Assembly (NCBI GenBank): GCA_037892935.1 | Contig: JAYXKI010000007.1 | Span: 1 to 64,000, forward strand | Source: Phlebopus portentosus | Taxonomy: Eukaryota; Basidiomycota; Agaricomycetes; Boletales; Boletinellaceae | Length of the DNA stretch: 64,000 nucleotides | Direction: 5' to 3' | Shown: in pieces, positions 45,361-57,959 of the stretch | Numbering within the stretch: the first letter of the stretch is position 1 | How the letters are laid out: every line of letters begins with the position of its first letter | Translations under genes and position numbers: made by a program | The notes under the pieces: model-generated | Databases searched by the model: none | Told to the model about the DNA's origin: nothing | Seen by the model: the letters and a program-made list of their open reading frames with translations, nothing else

Positions 45361-45760
45361 TTAGGTTACGGCTGAGACATGATCAACGTGGAAATTCCAA
45401 CCCGTGGCTAGTAGGAAGAAGTTGCTGCACATCATATGCGGAATCCCTCTTTGGCACCAGATTACCGAACTGAAAGCAAGGGGTTGCACTCGTCACGCAG
45501 AGGATCTCGGAATAAGTTACAAGAGTCCTCGAGATCAGCTAAAAGCAGAAAAGGGAAATGGCAGACGAATTCTGTGGACAGGAATGGCTCGCCATACTGT
45601 CGAGATGTGTGTAACTGCCGCTGCAGCTGCCATCCTAGATGCACCTGCCTCGTCATTACTTGCTGCCCTACCTGCGAGCGGGGGCGAATACGGCAGGCGA
45701 TAGTGTGGAAGAGGAGCCGAAAGGACCGGCTGGACCGGCTTTCTTATGGAATTATCTACA
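45361..45760 (+). pseudogene. Disconnected 3' remainder of membrane-protein paralogue 3
   Basis: Blocks such as GTTGCTGCACATCATATGCG align with GATTGCTGCACATCACAAAATG in the repeat unit of paralogue 2. The homologous tail therefore once continued through the MITE site. Frames are broken in several places. Confidence 0.55.
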
Positions 45761-45914
45761 AATAGTACGTCCAGACCTGCTGGATGGGTCTTGCAACGAA
45801 TTCGCTGGCTGGAGTTCGGAGGGGGCTGAGTTCAGGACACGTGACATATACCCGCGAACTATATATACATGTATAGATAGAATGGATTAGCCTGGATGGG
45901 AGTGTCGGCGACAA

Positions 45915-46145
45915 AGTTGGAAAGTTTAGGTCACGTGGTAAGCGCCAAACCTCAGGATGGAACCACGGTTGCTTTTGGGTCTCAGTCTCGCCGAACATGT
46001 GGACGGCATGATTGACGGCTTTCCTTCCCCTGAGCGCCGAACGGGGATGATGGAAGCACGGAACCATGGAAAATGCTTCTTGAACACCGATCGTGAATGT
46101 GAGTGAAGGTGGAAAGAACTAGGTCACGTGACTGACGCCAAGTCT
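45915..46145 (+). promoter_or_regulatory. Pair of repeated CACGTG-containing motifs
   Basis: GGAAAGTTTAGGTCACGTGG (near 45917) and GGAAAGAACTAGGTCACGTG (near 46110), each followed by G(C/A)GCCAA, lie about 195 bp apart upstream of the short gene at 46540. CACGTG is an E-box bound by bHLH factors. A regulatory role is inferred only from repetition and position. Confidence 0.35.
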
Positions 46146-46539
46146 CTCGGAACCGGGAGTTAGATGGGCTCGAATGTTTACATCTAACTGGTCGATTGAC
46201 GTGATATATGTTGCTCGGCAAGTGACCATATATGTTCTGATCGACGTTGCGAGCTGAACGAGGTTTTCTAATAGACTTCATTCATTTCTACGTTGAGCTT
46301 GCTTGATCTACTGCACCCTACTATCGTTCTTTGCATCCTCATTATACCGTCAATCATCCTAAATTTGCTTCACATTTCCGGACCGACAACTCCAAGGTGA
46401 GATACATGCATCTTTTCGATAGCTGCACCTGACACGAGACTTAGTACTGCTTAGCATTATCCAGTCCGTACACGAGTCCTTTGCATTTTTCTACGTCTCT
46501 ACGTCGTATTGACAACTACTCGCGCCTGTTATCTCTCAG

Positions 46540-46680
46540 ATGGATGACGAAGCCAGCTTCTACGGCTACGGCCGTTTCTGCAGCATGTTCTTTGAAGCCA
46601 TTGGCCATACAATGGCCTGGTTTTTCACGATCTTCGACAGATCTTCTGCTCGGCGTCAAGAAAGCACGGAGATGGTATGA
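46540..46680 (+). CDS. Small hypothetical protein, 46 residues
   Basis: The ATG at 46540 directly follows a CTCTCAG acceptor, and a GTGAGA donor follows CAACTCCAAG near 46396, suggesting a 5'-UTR intron. The product (MDDEASFYGYGRFCSMFFEA...) has an aromatic, moderately hydrophobic middle and a polar end, and stops at TGA 46678-46680. No family is recognised. Its reality rests on start context and splice sites only. Confidence 0.35.
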   Translation: MDDEASFYGYGRFCSMFFEAIGHTMAWFFTIFDRSSARRQESTEMV

Positions 46681-46849
46681 AGGGATGCTTTAAAGGTGAT
46701 ATTTTTTCCTGGATTTGCCGTCCGATTCTGACACAAAAGCTTTCAGGCGATGTGATTCTGTATACGGACATGCTATAGACATGACAATTGCTTAGTATCA
46801 AATATTACTGAAGACCTAGCTTGTATCGATTTTCTGTGCTTTTAACCAC

Positions 46850-47070
46850 CTTTCCTTATTGCTGCACGTGACTCCAGAGATTAATCTTGCCTATTCTTAT
46901 CTCGAATAGAAGTACTACATAGTCCTAAATCCTTCTACCACATTTGATGCGCCTTGATTTATGCAATAGCAATGCACAACTACCAATTCTCGATCGAAAT
47001 GTTCCGTTTTTGAAAGGTGATCGGCGCGTGCCTCAACCTACTCACACACGCGCTTCTGCTATGCATTAAT
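46850..47070 (+). repeat. Dispersed repeat R2, long copy
   Basis: Matches the inverse of 35090-35250, and near 47018-47060 also 5612-5660. Non-coding. Confidence 0.5.
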
Positions 47071-47299
47071 GTCTGTTGGCTTTTAATATTCTGAAGAATC
47101 AATGGGGAATTTTAGGAATTTCGTGGCCTTTTCTTCTTATGATTTGCGTTGAAGAATAAGGCAGAATAAATTTATGATAAGGATAAGCAAAACGTTACTG
47201 GCGTACATCTAAGAGTGCCGTTCTTCCTCAAGAGACTCGTCGAGATTATCAATCTATGGGCCTTTGTCGTGTATTCCCCTTTCCGGAGAGTTCTACTTG

Positions 47300-48900
47300 A
47301 AGTCAACAATGTCCTTCTCCTTGCGTAGGTAGGACAGCACACACCGTATCTCCGTCATAGGGCCACCCGACGCCGACACGTTCGCTTTGAATCCGCTGCT
47401 TGACGTACGCGAGAGGCCTGTGAGCTGACGGACTCCGGGCGCTGGTGAGGTGGGCCATTATGTGCCGCGAGGTCCTTGCAACATGACTCTTGCTCAAGGA
47501 AGGTACGAGGAGGAGCGTAGAACGACAGTGCTTACCGAGCTCTGAGATCCACGATCTCCTTGTAGAAGACTTCTCGCTGCTGGTTCCAATTATTTTCCGA
47601 TGCAGTCGACTTGGCCTGAGCAGTCGCAGCCTGGATCATCTTCTCATGTAACGAGACCCACACCTTTCTGAGCTCCTTGAGACAGTCCACGACCTTGAGC
47701 GACCCGGTATGAGCGACGGTTTTGCGAGAATACTCCTCTTCGGCAGTCTTATATAGTGGGTAAGTCCAGCCCTACCCCTGAAATCTTAGGAAGACCTGCC
47801 TTGGCCCGTTCCGTCTGTTCCGGCACCTTGTTCTCAGGAGACGCCCGATCACTGAGAGAGCTCCTCTCGGCATTGGCGATACCAACAAATGTCTTCCAGC
47901 ATCTTCTTGTCCTGAGTGCATGATCACATACTCTTCGAGCGGCCGTTGAAGCTCACCGCTCTTCTCGGCAAGTCGAGCGATATCATCCTGCAGAGAAGAC
48001 ATTTTTCTCCTCAAGCCCCTTCCGTTCACCTTAGAAATAATGAATATACATATATGATGCAGAGGGCAAATGAGCTTCCCGTACCTCAACTTTAGTGATC
48101 TGGGCCTCGACCGATACCCTATACCCGTCATGCGCGGCGGGCAGTGCTTGAAAAGCAGTTTCACTGGCTTGACTAATTTCCTGGAATTGCTGCACATGGC
48201 GAGATCACCTCCGGCAGACTTGGGTGCAGCTCTGCGTCATGCCGTGGAAGACAGTGATCAGCGAACACTAATAAATACGGTCAAGCTCACCGAGGCTCGG
48301 CAAGTTCAGCCTTGAAGTCCTGCTCCGAGCCGTCTTCGTCAGTTGATTGTGATATGGCACCAGTCGTGATAGTGTTCGAGGACGTACCTCGCTCATAAAC
48401 GGTAATCTTTCTCGATTCATTTGTGCCTACTTGACAAGCTCATCGGCCCGTTCTCGTAAGTGAGTGCGTTCGACTTATATCGGCCTTCATGAGAGGTTAT
48501 CGGGCCTTCGACGAATACTCCGCGTGCCATGATGGATAGTAACGTAGAAGACATCTTCAGAACGCTGTGATTGTTTCGTGCACCTCGCGGATAACCTATT
48601 CTGATCGTCCTCCATTCGTGCCTTGTACTTCTGTTCAGAATTTTCCATTCTTGCCGAAATCTCGTGGACCTAACCCAATAGAGCCATGTTCGTTTACTGT
48701 CAACTAATCTGTAAACCTTCATCTGAAGGCAGCGGCGCGTCCTGTAATCGATCCAGTTCCTTGAGGAGACCTTTGATTTGCGAGTATCGTCAAGCTGCCA
48801 GCTCTATAGAACGTTCTCTCGCTTCAGGTTCTCTTCGTCATTCTTCGCGTTTTGAAGCTTTACCAGAGAAACGCCGCTGTTTGTGAGTGCTCGAGAGACC
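47300..48900 (-). pseudogene. TPR/Mlp1-like nuclear-pore coiled-coil gene fragment, block 1
   Basis: Minus-strand pieces read TAEEEYSRKTVAHTGSLKVV, ATAQAKSTASENNWNQQREV, FYKEIVDLRAR (47510-47760), SSLQDDIARLAEKSGELQRP (47930-48010) and further heptad-rich coils up to about 48900. These resemble the long coiled coil of the nuclear-basket protein TPR/Mlp1. Frameshifts occur throughout. NNWNQQREVFYKEIVDLRAR is paralogous to SWNQQLEVLNKEIADLTAR in block 2, so one part of the gene is present twice. Confidence 0.5.
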
Positions 48901-49159
48901 TGAGTCGCAAACTGGACTTGCTGTAGGTCGCTCGATCTCTTGCTTCCCGATAACTGGGACCCAAATTGAAATTAATGCCAGTGATCAATGTAAAAAGGGA
49001 GTCAACATACTTCTTCTTCAAATGCAGCAATAACTCCAGCAAGAATACGAATACCATTTCTTGACCAATTCGCATTGCATCCTAACGTATTCAGAGTAAA
49101 CCTCGGTGAACTTCTCCTGCATGCTGCTGATCGTTGAAATGATTATATTAGAACTGAAC

Positions 49160-51126
49160 AAGCTATCCGGAGACACGTTCAATGAAGTGCTGCACAACTA
49201 ACATGGTTGAGGGCAGGGAAGAATTTGGACAATGCGTCCGCACCAATATCTTGAAATAAAGATCCGATTGTAAAGGAAGCCGAGGGAGGCGGTGTTGAGC
49301 GAGCAGATGCGCATCATCTGCACGAAGGCAGACGTTAGAAGTAAGGAGCAATGGGCGACGGGCGACGAGCGACAAGCGACGTTGGCAACGGTGGAGGCTA
49401 ATGGGAATCGGAAAAGAAGGAAGGCCGTCGCAGACTCCACCGTACCACGTTCGGTCGCTCTGTTGAGAGTACACGCTCTTCCGCGTCCCTCGCACCTGCG
49501 AGAGCGTCGTCTCGGGCCCTTGAAAGCTTCGCCTTCTCAGCTTCAAGCTGTCGAACTTGGGCGACATCGGTACCTTCAACCACTGGAACAACGCCACTTT
49601 GTCCAGAAGCTTTTTCTCCGCGAGCAAGCTGTCCCTCTCCCCGCGGAGAGCTGACTCGACAAAATTTTAGGGAATATTGCTAGCAGTCAAAACTCAGCAC
49701 ACTCACCAAAGGAGCCTCATGGTCAGCTGCAACCTTCTTCGCTTTGCTCATCTCATCGGTTAGTAACTTCGCCGAGCTCTCTCTCTCCTGGCTGGGACTG
49801 CAACCGCCAGTTGAGTCTTCAACGACCCCATCCCGGCATTTGAATCCGATGATACTACCACTGTGACCAGACTGGCGAGGCGCCTTTTCGTCGGACAGGT
49901 CCTTGACTTGCTTTCGCACCTCAGAGACAGTCTCGTTCAACTTGGAGATCTGTTGATTCCGTTGCCCAAGTCGGTTGCGTGATTAGACGGGCATATCTTT
50001 CGGAAATCGGCGAGTGTGGCCTGCGTGACTTCAAACTGTAAGATCGACTGGTCAGCGATGCGTCTTTTTCGAGAGTGTGCAAAACATGCCAGTTTGGTAT
50101 ATGCATCCTCTTCGACAACCGATCTGTAAGTCTTCAATCTCGTCCTTGAGAGCCTGGACGCCGTCTGAGTCAGTACGATCGTGCTAATCGTTGTCGATAA
50201 GCCGTCAAGTATAGATACTATAATGCGGATCAGTTAACTTGCCTTCGTAAGAGGCTGAGCATTTCGTTCCTTCCATTGACCGTTCGCATCGTCAAGCCGT
50301 TTAATCTGAGCGTTTTTTGCATCAAGCTCAGGTCGGTGCGTCTCCTTTTTCTCTTTAAGTGGGTTCAGTTCTGACGGGGGGACAATCGAGCGCCGTCTCA
50401 GAGCTTGCGCTTCACTCTCTGCACGAAGTGTGACGACGCTTTCACGGAGAATGTTGAGCTCGTTTATTCTCTCCAGCAATTCGAAATGCTCAGCTGAATT
50501 ACTGATAGCCTCCGCTACTTCTTCGCGCTCCTCTTGAATGAGTTAGAATGCATAGTAAGGATAAGCAGAACGGTGTGGACATACATTTCATGGTGCCGTC
50601 CTTGTTTCCTCGAGAACCTGCCTGAGACGGTGCATTCTCCTGCTTGGATAAAGCAATTTCCTTCTCCTTGTGCAGATAGGCGACCACGGAACGCAGCTCC
50701 GCCACACGACCATTCACATCATCTTCATTACCTGACTCTGACACGTTCATGTTTGAATCCGCAGTTTGACGTATATGAGAGGCCTGTGGGCCGACAGAAT
50801 CCAGGTGCCAGTGAAGCAGGCTATTTTGAGCCGTGAGGTCTTTGCAACTATATTCTTGCTTAGAGGTCTATGAGGAAGTGAGCAGAAAGCTATGCTTACC
50901 GAGCTGTGAGATCTGCAATCTCCTTGTTAAGAACTTCTAGCTGCTGGTTCCAACTAGCTTCCGATGCGCCAGGAACTACGCCGCCGACAACGCCCGTTGC
51001 GTCCGGTACACCCGCTGCACTCACAGGAACAGATCTCCGACGATCCGAAACTATCCTCCCTCTGAAGAGACCTCGCACGGTAAGGAACTTCCCAATCGCA
51101 TCAAACTGTCTTCGATCTTTGCCCAA
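49160..51126 (-). pseudogene. TPR/Mlp1-like nuclear-pore coiled-coil gene fragment, block 2
   Basis: In gene order on the minus strand: WNQQLEVLNKEIADLTAR (about 50900), VAELRSVVAYLHKEKEIALS (about 50690), ERINELNILRESVVTLRAES, LDDANGQWKERNAQPLT (50234-50479), VSEVRKQVKDLSDEKA, LTDEMSKAKKVAADHEAPL (49700-49930), QLEAEKAKLSRARDDALAGA (about 49550). The order and motifs suit TPR/Mlp1, a large coiled-coil protein of the nuclear basket. Frames change often and introns are retained. It stands adjacent to block 1 in an order that does not match a single intact gene. Confidence 0.55.
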
Positions 51127-51134
51127 TGATCTTG

Positions 51135-51350
51135 AAAGAGGTCGTGACCCAGTAGATTATTTGTCGCTCGTCTCGCTTTTCGAGCACAATGACATTATAA
51201 GGCTTGGCGATGTTGCAGCACTTAAATCAGACGATTGGGAAAACCTTGGACAGGCAACGACAGAACTCTCTGTTGGACTTATCAACCGAATCCGTTACGC
51301 TGCCCGAGAGAAGTGGACATTAGTGAGGGCAAAAAGTGGGTTTAGTTCGT
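51135..51350 (+). pseudogene. Short conserved-looking fragment (SAM-like?)
   Basis: The plus strand reads VDYLSLVSLFEHNDIIRLGD, VAALKSDDWENLG, ELSVGLINRIRYAAREKW. The helical pattern is reminiscent of a SAM domain, but no other part of a gene is present. It may be the edge of another captured or duplicated gene. Confidence 0.3.
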
Positions 51351-51454
51351 CGACGTACATGTGCATGAAAGTACGGGTTCAACTCCGTTATAAAGTCCTT
51401 GTCTGTATATAAAAACTAGTTGTTTGCGCCTGCTTCGCATTGCAATACAAATTA

Positions 51455-52610
51455 TCATCGGATGTAGCCACAATGCCTGAAGAGGGAACGACAGTCGGCC
51501 AAGCTAATTGACATAATCTCCCCGTATATACGCCGGAACACCACAAACTCGTCTATCTCATCTTCCAAACGGACATTCCGAAGCTGTGAGAATGCGAGCT
51601 CAATTGGATTGAAGTCTGGGGAGTAGGCTGGAAGGAATTCGATTCTCATTCCCCTGAGGCCATCAGAGAGTGAAAAGAGGAGCGATATTGGCAGGAAACG
51701 TATTTGATAAGCTCGCGAATTTCTCCCCCTTTGTGAATTGCACAATTGTCTATGACCATCGCGGAATTCGGTCCTGGCCATGATTGCATACGGTCCAACA
51801 GTCCAGAAATGAAGTCGTAAAACAATGCTGCATTGGAAGAGCCTTCCACAATTGTGCAATGTAAGATGCCGTCCAATGAAATAGCTGGAAGAAAGGAATA
51901 TCTGATGAGCTGGCTGAGATGAAATCTGCAAGTCCCAAACTAGACAAACCGTTTGCTCCTAAGGAACACTTGTTTGCGAATGGCTTGATGGTCATGTAAA
52001 GCCCATGCCTTGTTTCGCAAGTAGGTCCGTCTATCACACGCGCTTTCATCGACAGATACCAGTTGCTCTGCCATGTACCGCGAGCTCATCATGAGTTGCT
52101 TACTTATGTCTCTTGGCCTCGTTATGCTCAAATGCTTGCTTAGTGATCTATCACAGATGCAAGGAAGGATCGGAACTCGGGCAACGATCAAAACGAGCTC
52201 TCTGAGCCTACCAGTTTCAAAAGGGGAACCAGCCCGTTTTAATGTCATTTCGATTGTGGCTATCGATGCCTTCTTCGCTTGGATGTCCCAGAGCAGATCC
52301 TTGAGCTCAGCAAGATAAAGATCACAACGTTGATCTTATGAACTGAGAAGAAACTGACGAAATACTGAGCGGTACGTAAATGCAAAGCGATGAGTACTTG
52401 CCCTTGTTTCTATATATTCTAGTCTAGGACTCTCAGCCGACCACGTCTGGGAGACTCGATCACCTCGACGGTGACGATCGATCACATCGCTGATCGTAGA
52501 TTTCCAGATGCTCGTCAATCCTGCCATGCGCCGAATCGTAAAGCCTCGTTTCGACAGTCCAAGCATCGCACGACAATGGCCTTCCGCGATTCATGGAGGA
52601 GAGAACGCGT
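51455..52610 (-). pseudogene. Tc1/mariner-type transposase, decayed, copy 1
   Basis: Minus-strand order: helix-turn-helix (MLGLSKRGFTIRRMAGLTS), YLAELKDLLWDIQAK, then the DDE domain with LVSVDESACDRRTYLRNKAW (first D), AMVIDNCAIHK (second D) and RIEFLPAYSPDFNPIELAFS (third acid, E). It cuts and pastes DNA at TA sites. Frame breaks separate the pieces, although a 40-50-nt intron near 51905-51950 is possible. Terminal repeats were not identified. Confidence 0.8.
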
Positions 52611-53171
52611 TAAGGTCGGGGAACAGACCGACACGTGACTGTGTCAGCCCGTCACCCTACGTTCCCACGTCTGATTTCTGCATCTTGCAATTGCATTCTT
52701 GCTTCTCGCACCCTTGCGTGGGCCTGTAGTCACTGCATATTGGAGGTCCCTAACACATACCTGTGTAGCCGTACGTACCTAAGATAAAAAAATCTACGCA
52801 AAAATCTGTCTCACATCACACAGAAAATTTGTGTAGAACAAGATACATTAGGAACACAGATATACGCATTTCTGTGTAGATCACGCAACACAAGAGTCTG
52901 TATAGTTTTGTCTAGCTGACGTGGTGCTTGATTAGATTTTGAGAGTTGATATATAAGAACTAGACTAGATTTGTATAATCGAACTATGTAAATCTACACA
53001 GAATCTACACAGATCTCTACGCGTGCGAGTGACGAGTGTCAGACGAACTTAGATGCATTTTGACGTGTCGTCCTCTTTGTCTCTTGCCACCACTAGTACT
53101 GTCATGCCACTCTATCCACCCCCAGCACCTACAAATCATCTCCGTCCCTGCTTCATCCACCTCATTCATGA

Positions 53172-53940
<769 letters not shown>

Positions 53941-54610
53941 GGTAACTTGATGGGGAAACGTGTCGATTTTTCGGCACGTACTGTCATCACCGGAGACCCC
54001 AAACTTGACGAAGTTGGTGCGCGCCGAAGAGCATCACCATGCCTCTCACGTGCCAAGAAAGAGGTTAGTAGGAAGAGCATCTTGATTGATGTGCGATTTA
54101 AAATTGTTATTTTGACAGTGAACCCATGCAATATCACATACTTACAAGAGCTTGTGTGGAATGAATCGAGAGAATGCCCTCGAGCGCGATATGTGACTCA
54201 AGATACCGGGGAGTGTATAGATCTTCGGTACAATAAGCGTATGGACGTCTTTCTTTAGTATCGACACAGTTATGTCCTCTTCAACTGACAGCCATCGTTG
54301 CGCAAGATGTCTATGATGTGTATCAGGGTCCAACTAATGCCCTATTTGAGTGCGTGCCCGACCTATATGTTCATGTCTGAACTCTGACCAATTTTATGCA
54401 AGCTTTCATCTCAATCAATGCCGACTTCCATGGTGATGAAATGAACTGGTGGTGAAATGAACATGTAGTATGTCGTATCACTTCCACTTTGTGTTATTGT
54501 CTCTGATCTCCGTGTAGCGTTCCCTAGAGCGAGAAGACGGGGGCCGAACTCAGTCAAATAGTGTGGGTCCCCAGGCAGATCATTTTGCTCCAAGCGAACA
54601 AGACCGTTGG
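53941..54610 (+). pseudogene. RPB1 fragment inside HSP70, copy B
   Basis: [56 protein letters not shown] and [10 protein letters not shown] correspond to RPB1 around its catalytic centre. Joints with HSP70 fall at the same places as in copy A. Confidence 0.85.
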
Positions 54611-54665
54611 CTGCTATCCTCAAGGGTGACACCTCGGAGAAGACCAAGACCCCCTCTTGCTTCAT

Positions 54666-55084
54666 GTATCTAACTTGAGCCATGTCTAAAGTCCTTACTG
54701 AGTTCACATGTATTTTGATAATTTCTAATCAAAAATGGTCTGAAACGGAAAAAAACAAAATTTCTAAATGCCGAGGCAGCAAAGTAGAGAGTAAATGTTT
54801 GCAGGCCTACACATGAAAATGTAGGTCATGTATGCATATCTACATGTATGTGCTGCCTATTTCATCTAGACGGTCTGTGCTAAACCAGTGCTGGTTATAC
54901 ATTCGCAATTTAACACGGATCTCGTGTAGATGACATACAAAGCTAGTGTGGTCACGGGTTATGTGACCTACCCAAATCTACACGGACATGTGATATATTT
55001 CTTAATGTGCAGTGAGTGTAACACGTGCTCGATGCGCGGACGACACGTACACGTGGGGTTCCGGTCGGTTGGTAGTTTTCGTTT
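54666..55084. other. Region of short CTACAC/GTGTAG motifs before the transposase
   Basis: Motifs CCTACACATG, CTACATGTATG, GTGTAGATGACAT and CTACACGGACATGTG recur in both orientations between about 54800 and 54990. They may be subterminal repeats of the transposase-bearing element that follows. Exact ends were not found. Confidence 0.4.
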
Positions 55085-57675
55085 ATGGACGTTGACGTGG
55101 ATCCAGTCGCGCATCTGGTCGAGAATCTCGGACGTTTCCTTCTGCTGAACGAGGGTGGTTCGTCATATGGCAGAGGACAGGGCGCCATCGGGACTGGAGT
55201 GAAGCTTAGACAATGGCCCTACGAATATGACAACAGTTTGTGGATGATTTCCTGTGTTCATTGCGAATTCTCATTTAAAGTATCAGGTCATCACTTTAGT
55301 TGGCCTCTTGAGACTGAACCTGCAGTGGTGCAGAACGTCGTTCTTATATCTTTATTCTCCTCCGTTTCCTTTTCGCTAAGTCAAGACGACTCCTCAGCGT
55401 TATTGAAACTTCTAAAGCATTTGGTGGAAACGACGATGAAGAGAACAGAGTCCGAGGACGTGGTCAGGGCAATAACGTCCAGCATACCAGATGATCCAGC
55501 GACGCTTCGATCCATGTATTGCCTGAATCGCGGCTCGACCTTATGCGCCATTTGTCCAAGATGCTATGCGCTGCGCAGATCTGCAGACATTTCTTATTCG
55601 ACAGAAGCCGGCGTCTCCGTTTACCCGAAGAAATGTTCCCGACCTACAACTGTTTTCGGCGCAATCTGCAACGAACCGCTCACGGATGACAACAATAAGC
55701 CTCTGAAGACGTTCATTTACAACTCTGTCCTGGACTTCATTGGAAATCTAGTCTCGCGACATTCAACCGAAGCATTCATCAACAATGCATGCGACAATTT
55801 ATTAAAATCGGTCCAAGAAAGCTCGTCGGATTTTCGGGACCCCTTTCAGGCCAAGTTCCTGAAGTCCTTTAGGAGCCATCGGCCTGAGAAGCTATTCATT
55901 GATAGAGGTGAAGAATTACGGCTTGCTTTCTCTTTGTGTATCGGCTCTTTTGACGTCGATGCCGTGCGAGCTGAAATGGACGGTGTCTCTTACTGCTTCA
56001 TTGCATTGGCTTGCCTAAATTTGCCTGAGGCTATTAGGTATAGGACCGAGAATATGTTTCTAGTCGGCATCACTCCAAATCTAAAGTTGCGCTCGGATAT
56101 CGATCGTTACCTGTCCCCGCTTGTCGATGAGCTTCTCATCCTGTGGAACGAGGGAGTGCGTTTCTCGCGAACAGCGTCTTCACCGGAAGGACGAATAGCG
56201 CGTGCAGCGATTGCTTTGGTCGTCTGTGATCTCCCTGACGAGATGCAGGCAACGAGGATATCAGGGCGCGACTTCATCTGCTCATATTGTCCCACAGCTT
56301 CTCAAGAGCAAGCGAGAGCACGGCGTGAAGCACAGACCAGAGCAGGGCCTTTCATAGATGCGAGAGACTGTGGTCCACAGTGGTCGGAGCTGTCGAGGCT
56401 TCCGTATTGGCACCAAACAAAGCAGCATGTGATCAACGTAATGCAGTGTTTGTTGCTTGGGGTGGTGCAGAATCATCTCGCGAAAATCTTTCCTTTGACA
56501 GATCATCCCTTGGAGTCGAGCGCCGCAAACACTCGGTTGGCAAAATTCGGACAGTACCTTCAACATGTAGTAAAGAATACGACGATACCAACTTGGGTAT
56601 GTTCTGTTCCGCGCAACTGTGACTCTCCCTTCGCAGGGAAGATGGACGCGGATGAGTGGAGAACCCTCACTACGATCTTCCTGCCACTGGCTTTTACGTT
56701 GTACTACTTCGGCGATGAGTTGCAAGACGATGCATACCGCGTGCGCTTCAAAATTATTATGGATCACACAATGCAGCTGTCACAAGCGGTCACGGTTTTA
56801 TTCAGGGAGACGACTAGTGAAAATGAAATCTACGCATACGAGCGTCACCTTGATTCTTACATACGCGATGTGTGCTTGGTACATCCGGGCGCTGAGTTAG
56901 AACCGAATATGCATTTATCAACGCACATAACCGACTTTCTGCAAGGGTTTGGATCCGTTCGTTCGTGGTCGATGATTCCGTTCAAGAATCTAATCTACTC
57001 ACTCAAGAACCTTTCGAGAAACAATCAGTTAGGCCAGTTCATATTGTTTGTCTTCTATATTGGTGTCCTAATTGTTTCGTAGACCAGAGCGGAAGTACGA
57101 TTCTCACTTCATTCCTCGCCATGTCTCGGCTCAAAATGTGGCTTTCACGAGACGATTGTCCCCCGTACTTACAGTCATGCGTAGAAGTTATTCACGGGGC
57201 ATACGTCAAGGAATCCGCGTCAACTTCGCAACAGCCGGACTCGGATTATCGCACGAAGTTTGACGATTTTTCACTGCCGGATATCGAAGATCCTACGATT
57301 AAACTATTCATTCAAGACAACAAAGACATACTCCAAGACAGTTACAAAAGCAATGGCACTGAATATGCGATTTGTTGTTGGAATACCGGGAACAGCCAGG
57401 TAATTTTTCGTCCAGATGGGATAGATACGGTGATGCCGGGCTTCATTCGGTACATCGTTGGCGGAGACGAACCGAAGTTTGTCGTAGGCCGTCTTCATCC
57501 TGTCCCGTTCAACGCAGACCATTTTAGTCATTATGAAAATACCACTTTAAAGATCTTTCATACTATCGTTTCCCAGCATGATATCGTTGATGTCGGCGCT
57601 GTCGTAGGGCATTTTGCCGCTTTACCGTTACAGGGCCAGATCTGTGTCGTACTTCCTCTGTGCAAGGTATGGTAG
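55085..57675 (+). CDS. Plavaka-type (CACTA-like, tnp2) transposase
   Basis: The ATG is at 55085. The frame to 57082 holds a Cys-containing region (LCAICPRCYALRR, YPKKCSRP, GAICNEPL), then the transposase core: EKLFIDRGEELRLAFSLCIG, LACLNLPEAIRYRTENMFLV, LSPLVDELLILWNEGVRFSR, FICSYC, WSELSRLPYWHQTKQHVINV, MHLSTHITDFL. A second frame (about 57095-57675) adds MSRLKMWLSRDDCPPYLQSC, GNSQVIFRPDG and VVGHFAALPLQGQICVVLPL. The order matches fungal Plavaka transposases. The two frames are not joined by a clean intron that I can find near 57030-57090, so a frameshift is possible. Otherwise it looks little decayed and could be the youngest DNA transposase here. Confidence 0.75.
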
Positions 57676-57959
57676 TTATTACAATCAGAAGCAATGCTTG
57701 TTTTCGTGGCAATTGTGACTGATGTACGGGCATTTACCGGCCCTTTGAATACCCAATACAAATGTACTTGTCTGCCTCACAATACCAGAAAAAATCCATG
57801 AATAATCAGATAGTCTACTATGAAGGTTATAGCCTGAAATTTTTTCCAGTTGGAAAATGTGTCGGTAAAACTAATATCGGTCAGTGTTAGAAAAAGTGGC
57901 ATTAGACTTTGACGTCACAGTATTAATCTCGTGGAGAATACGCAGGGCGAAATTCCAGC

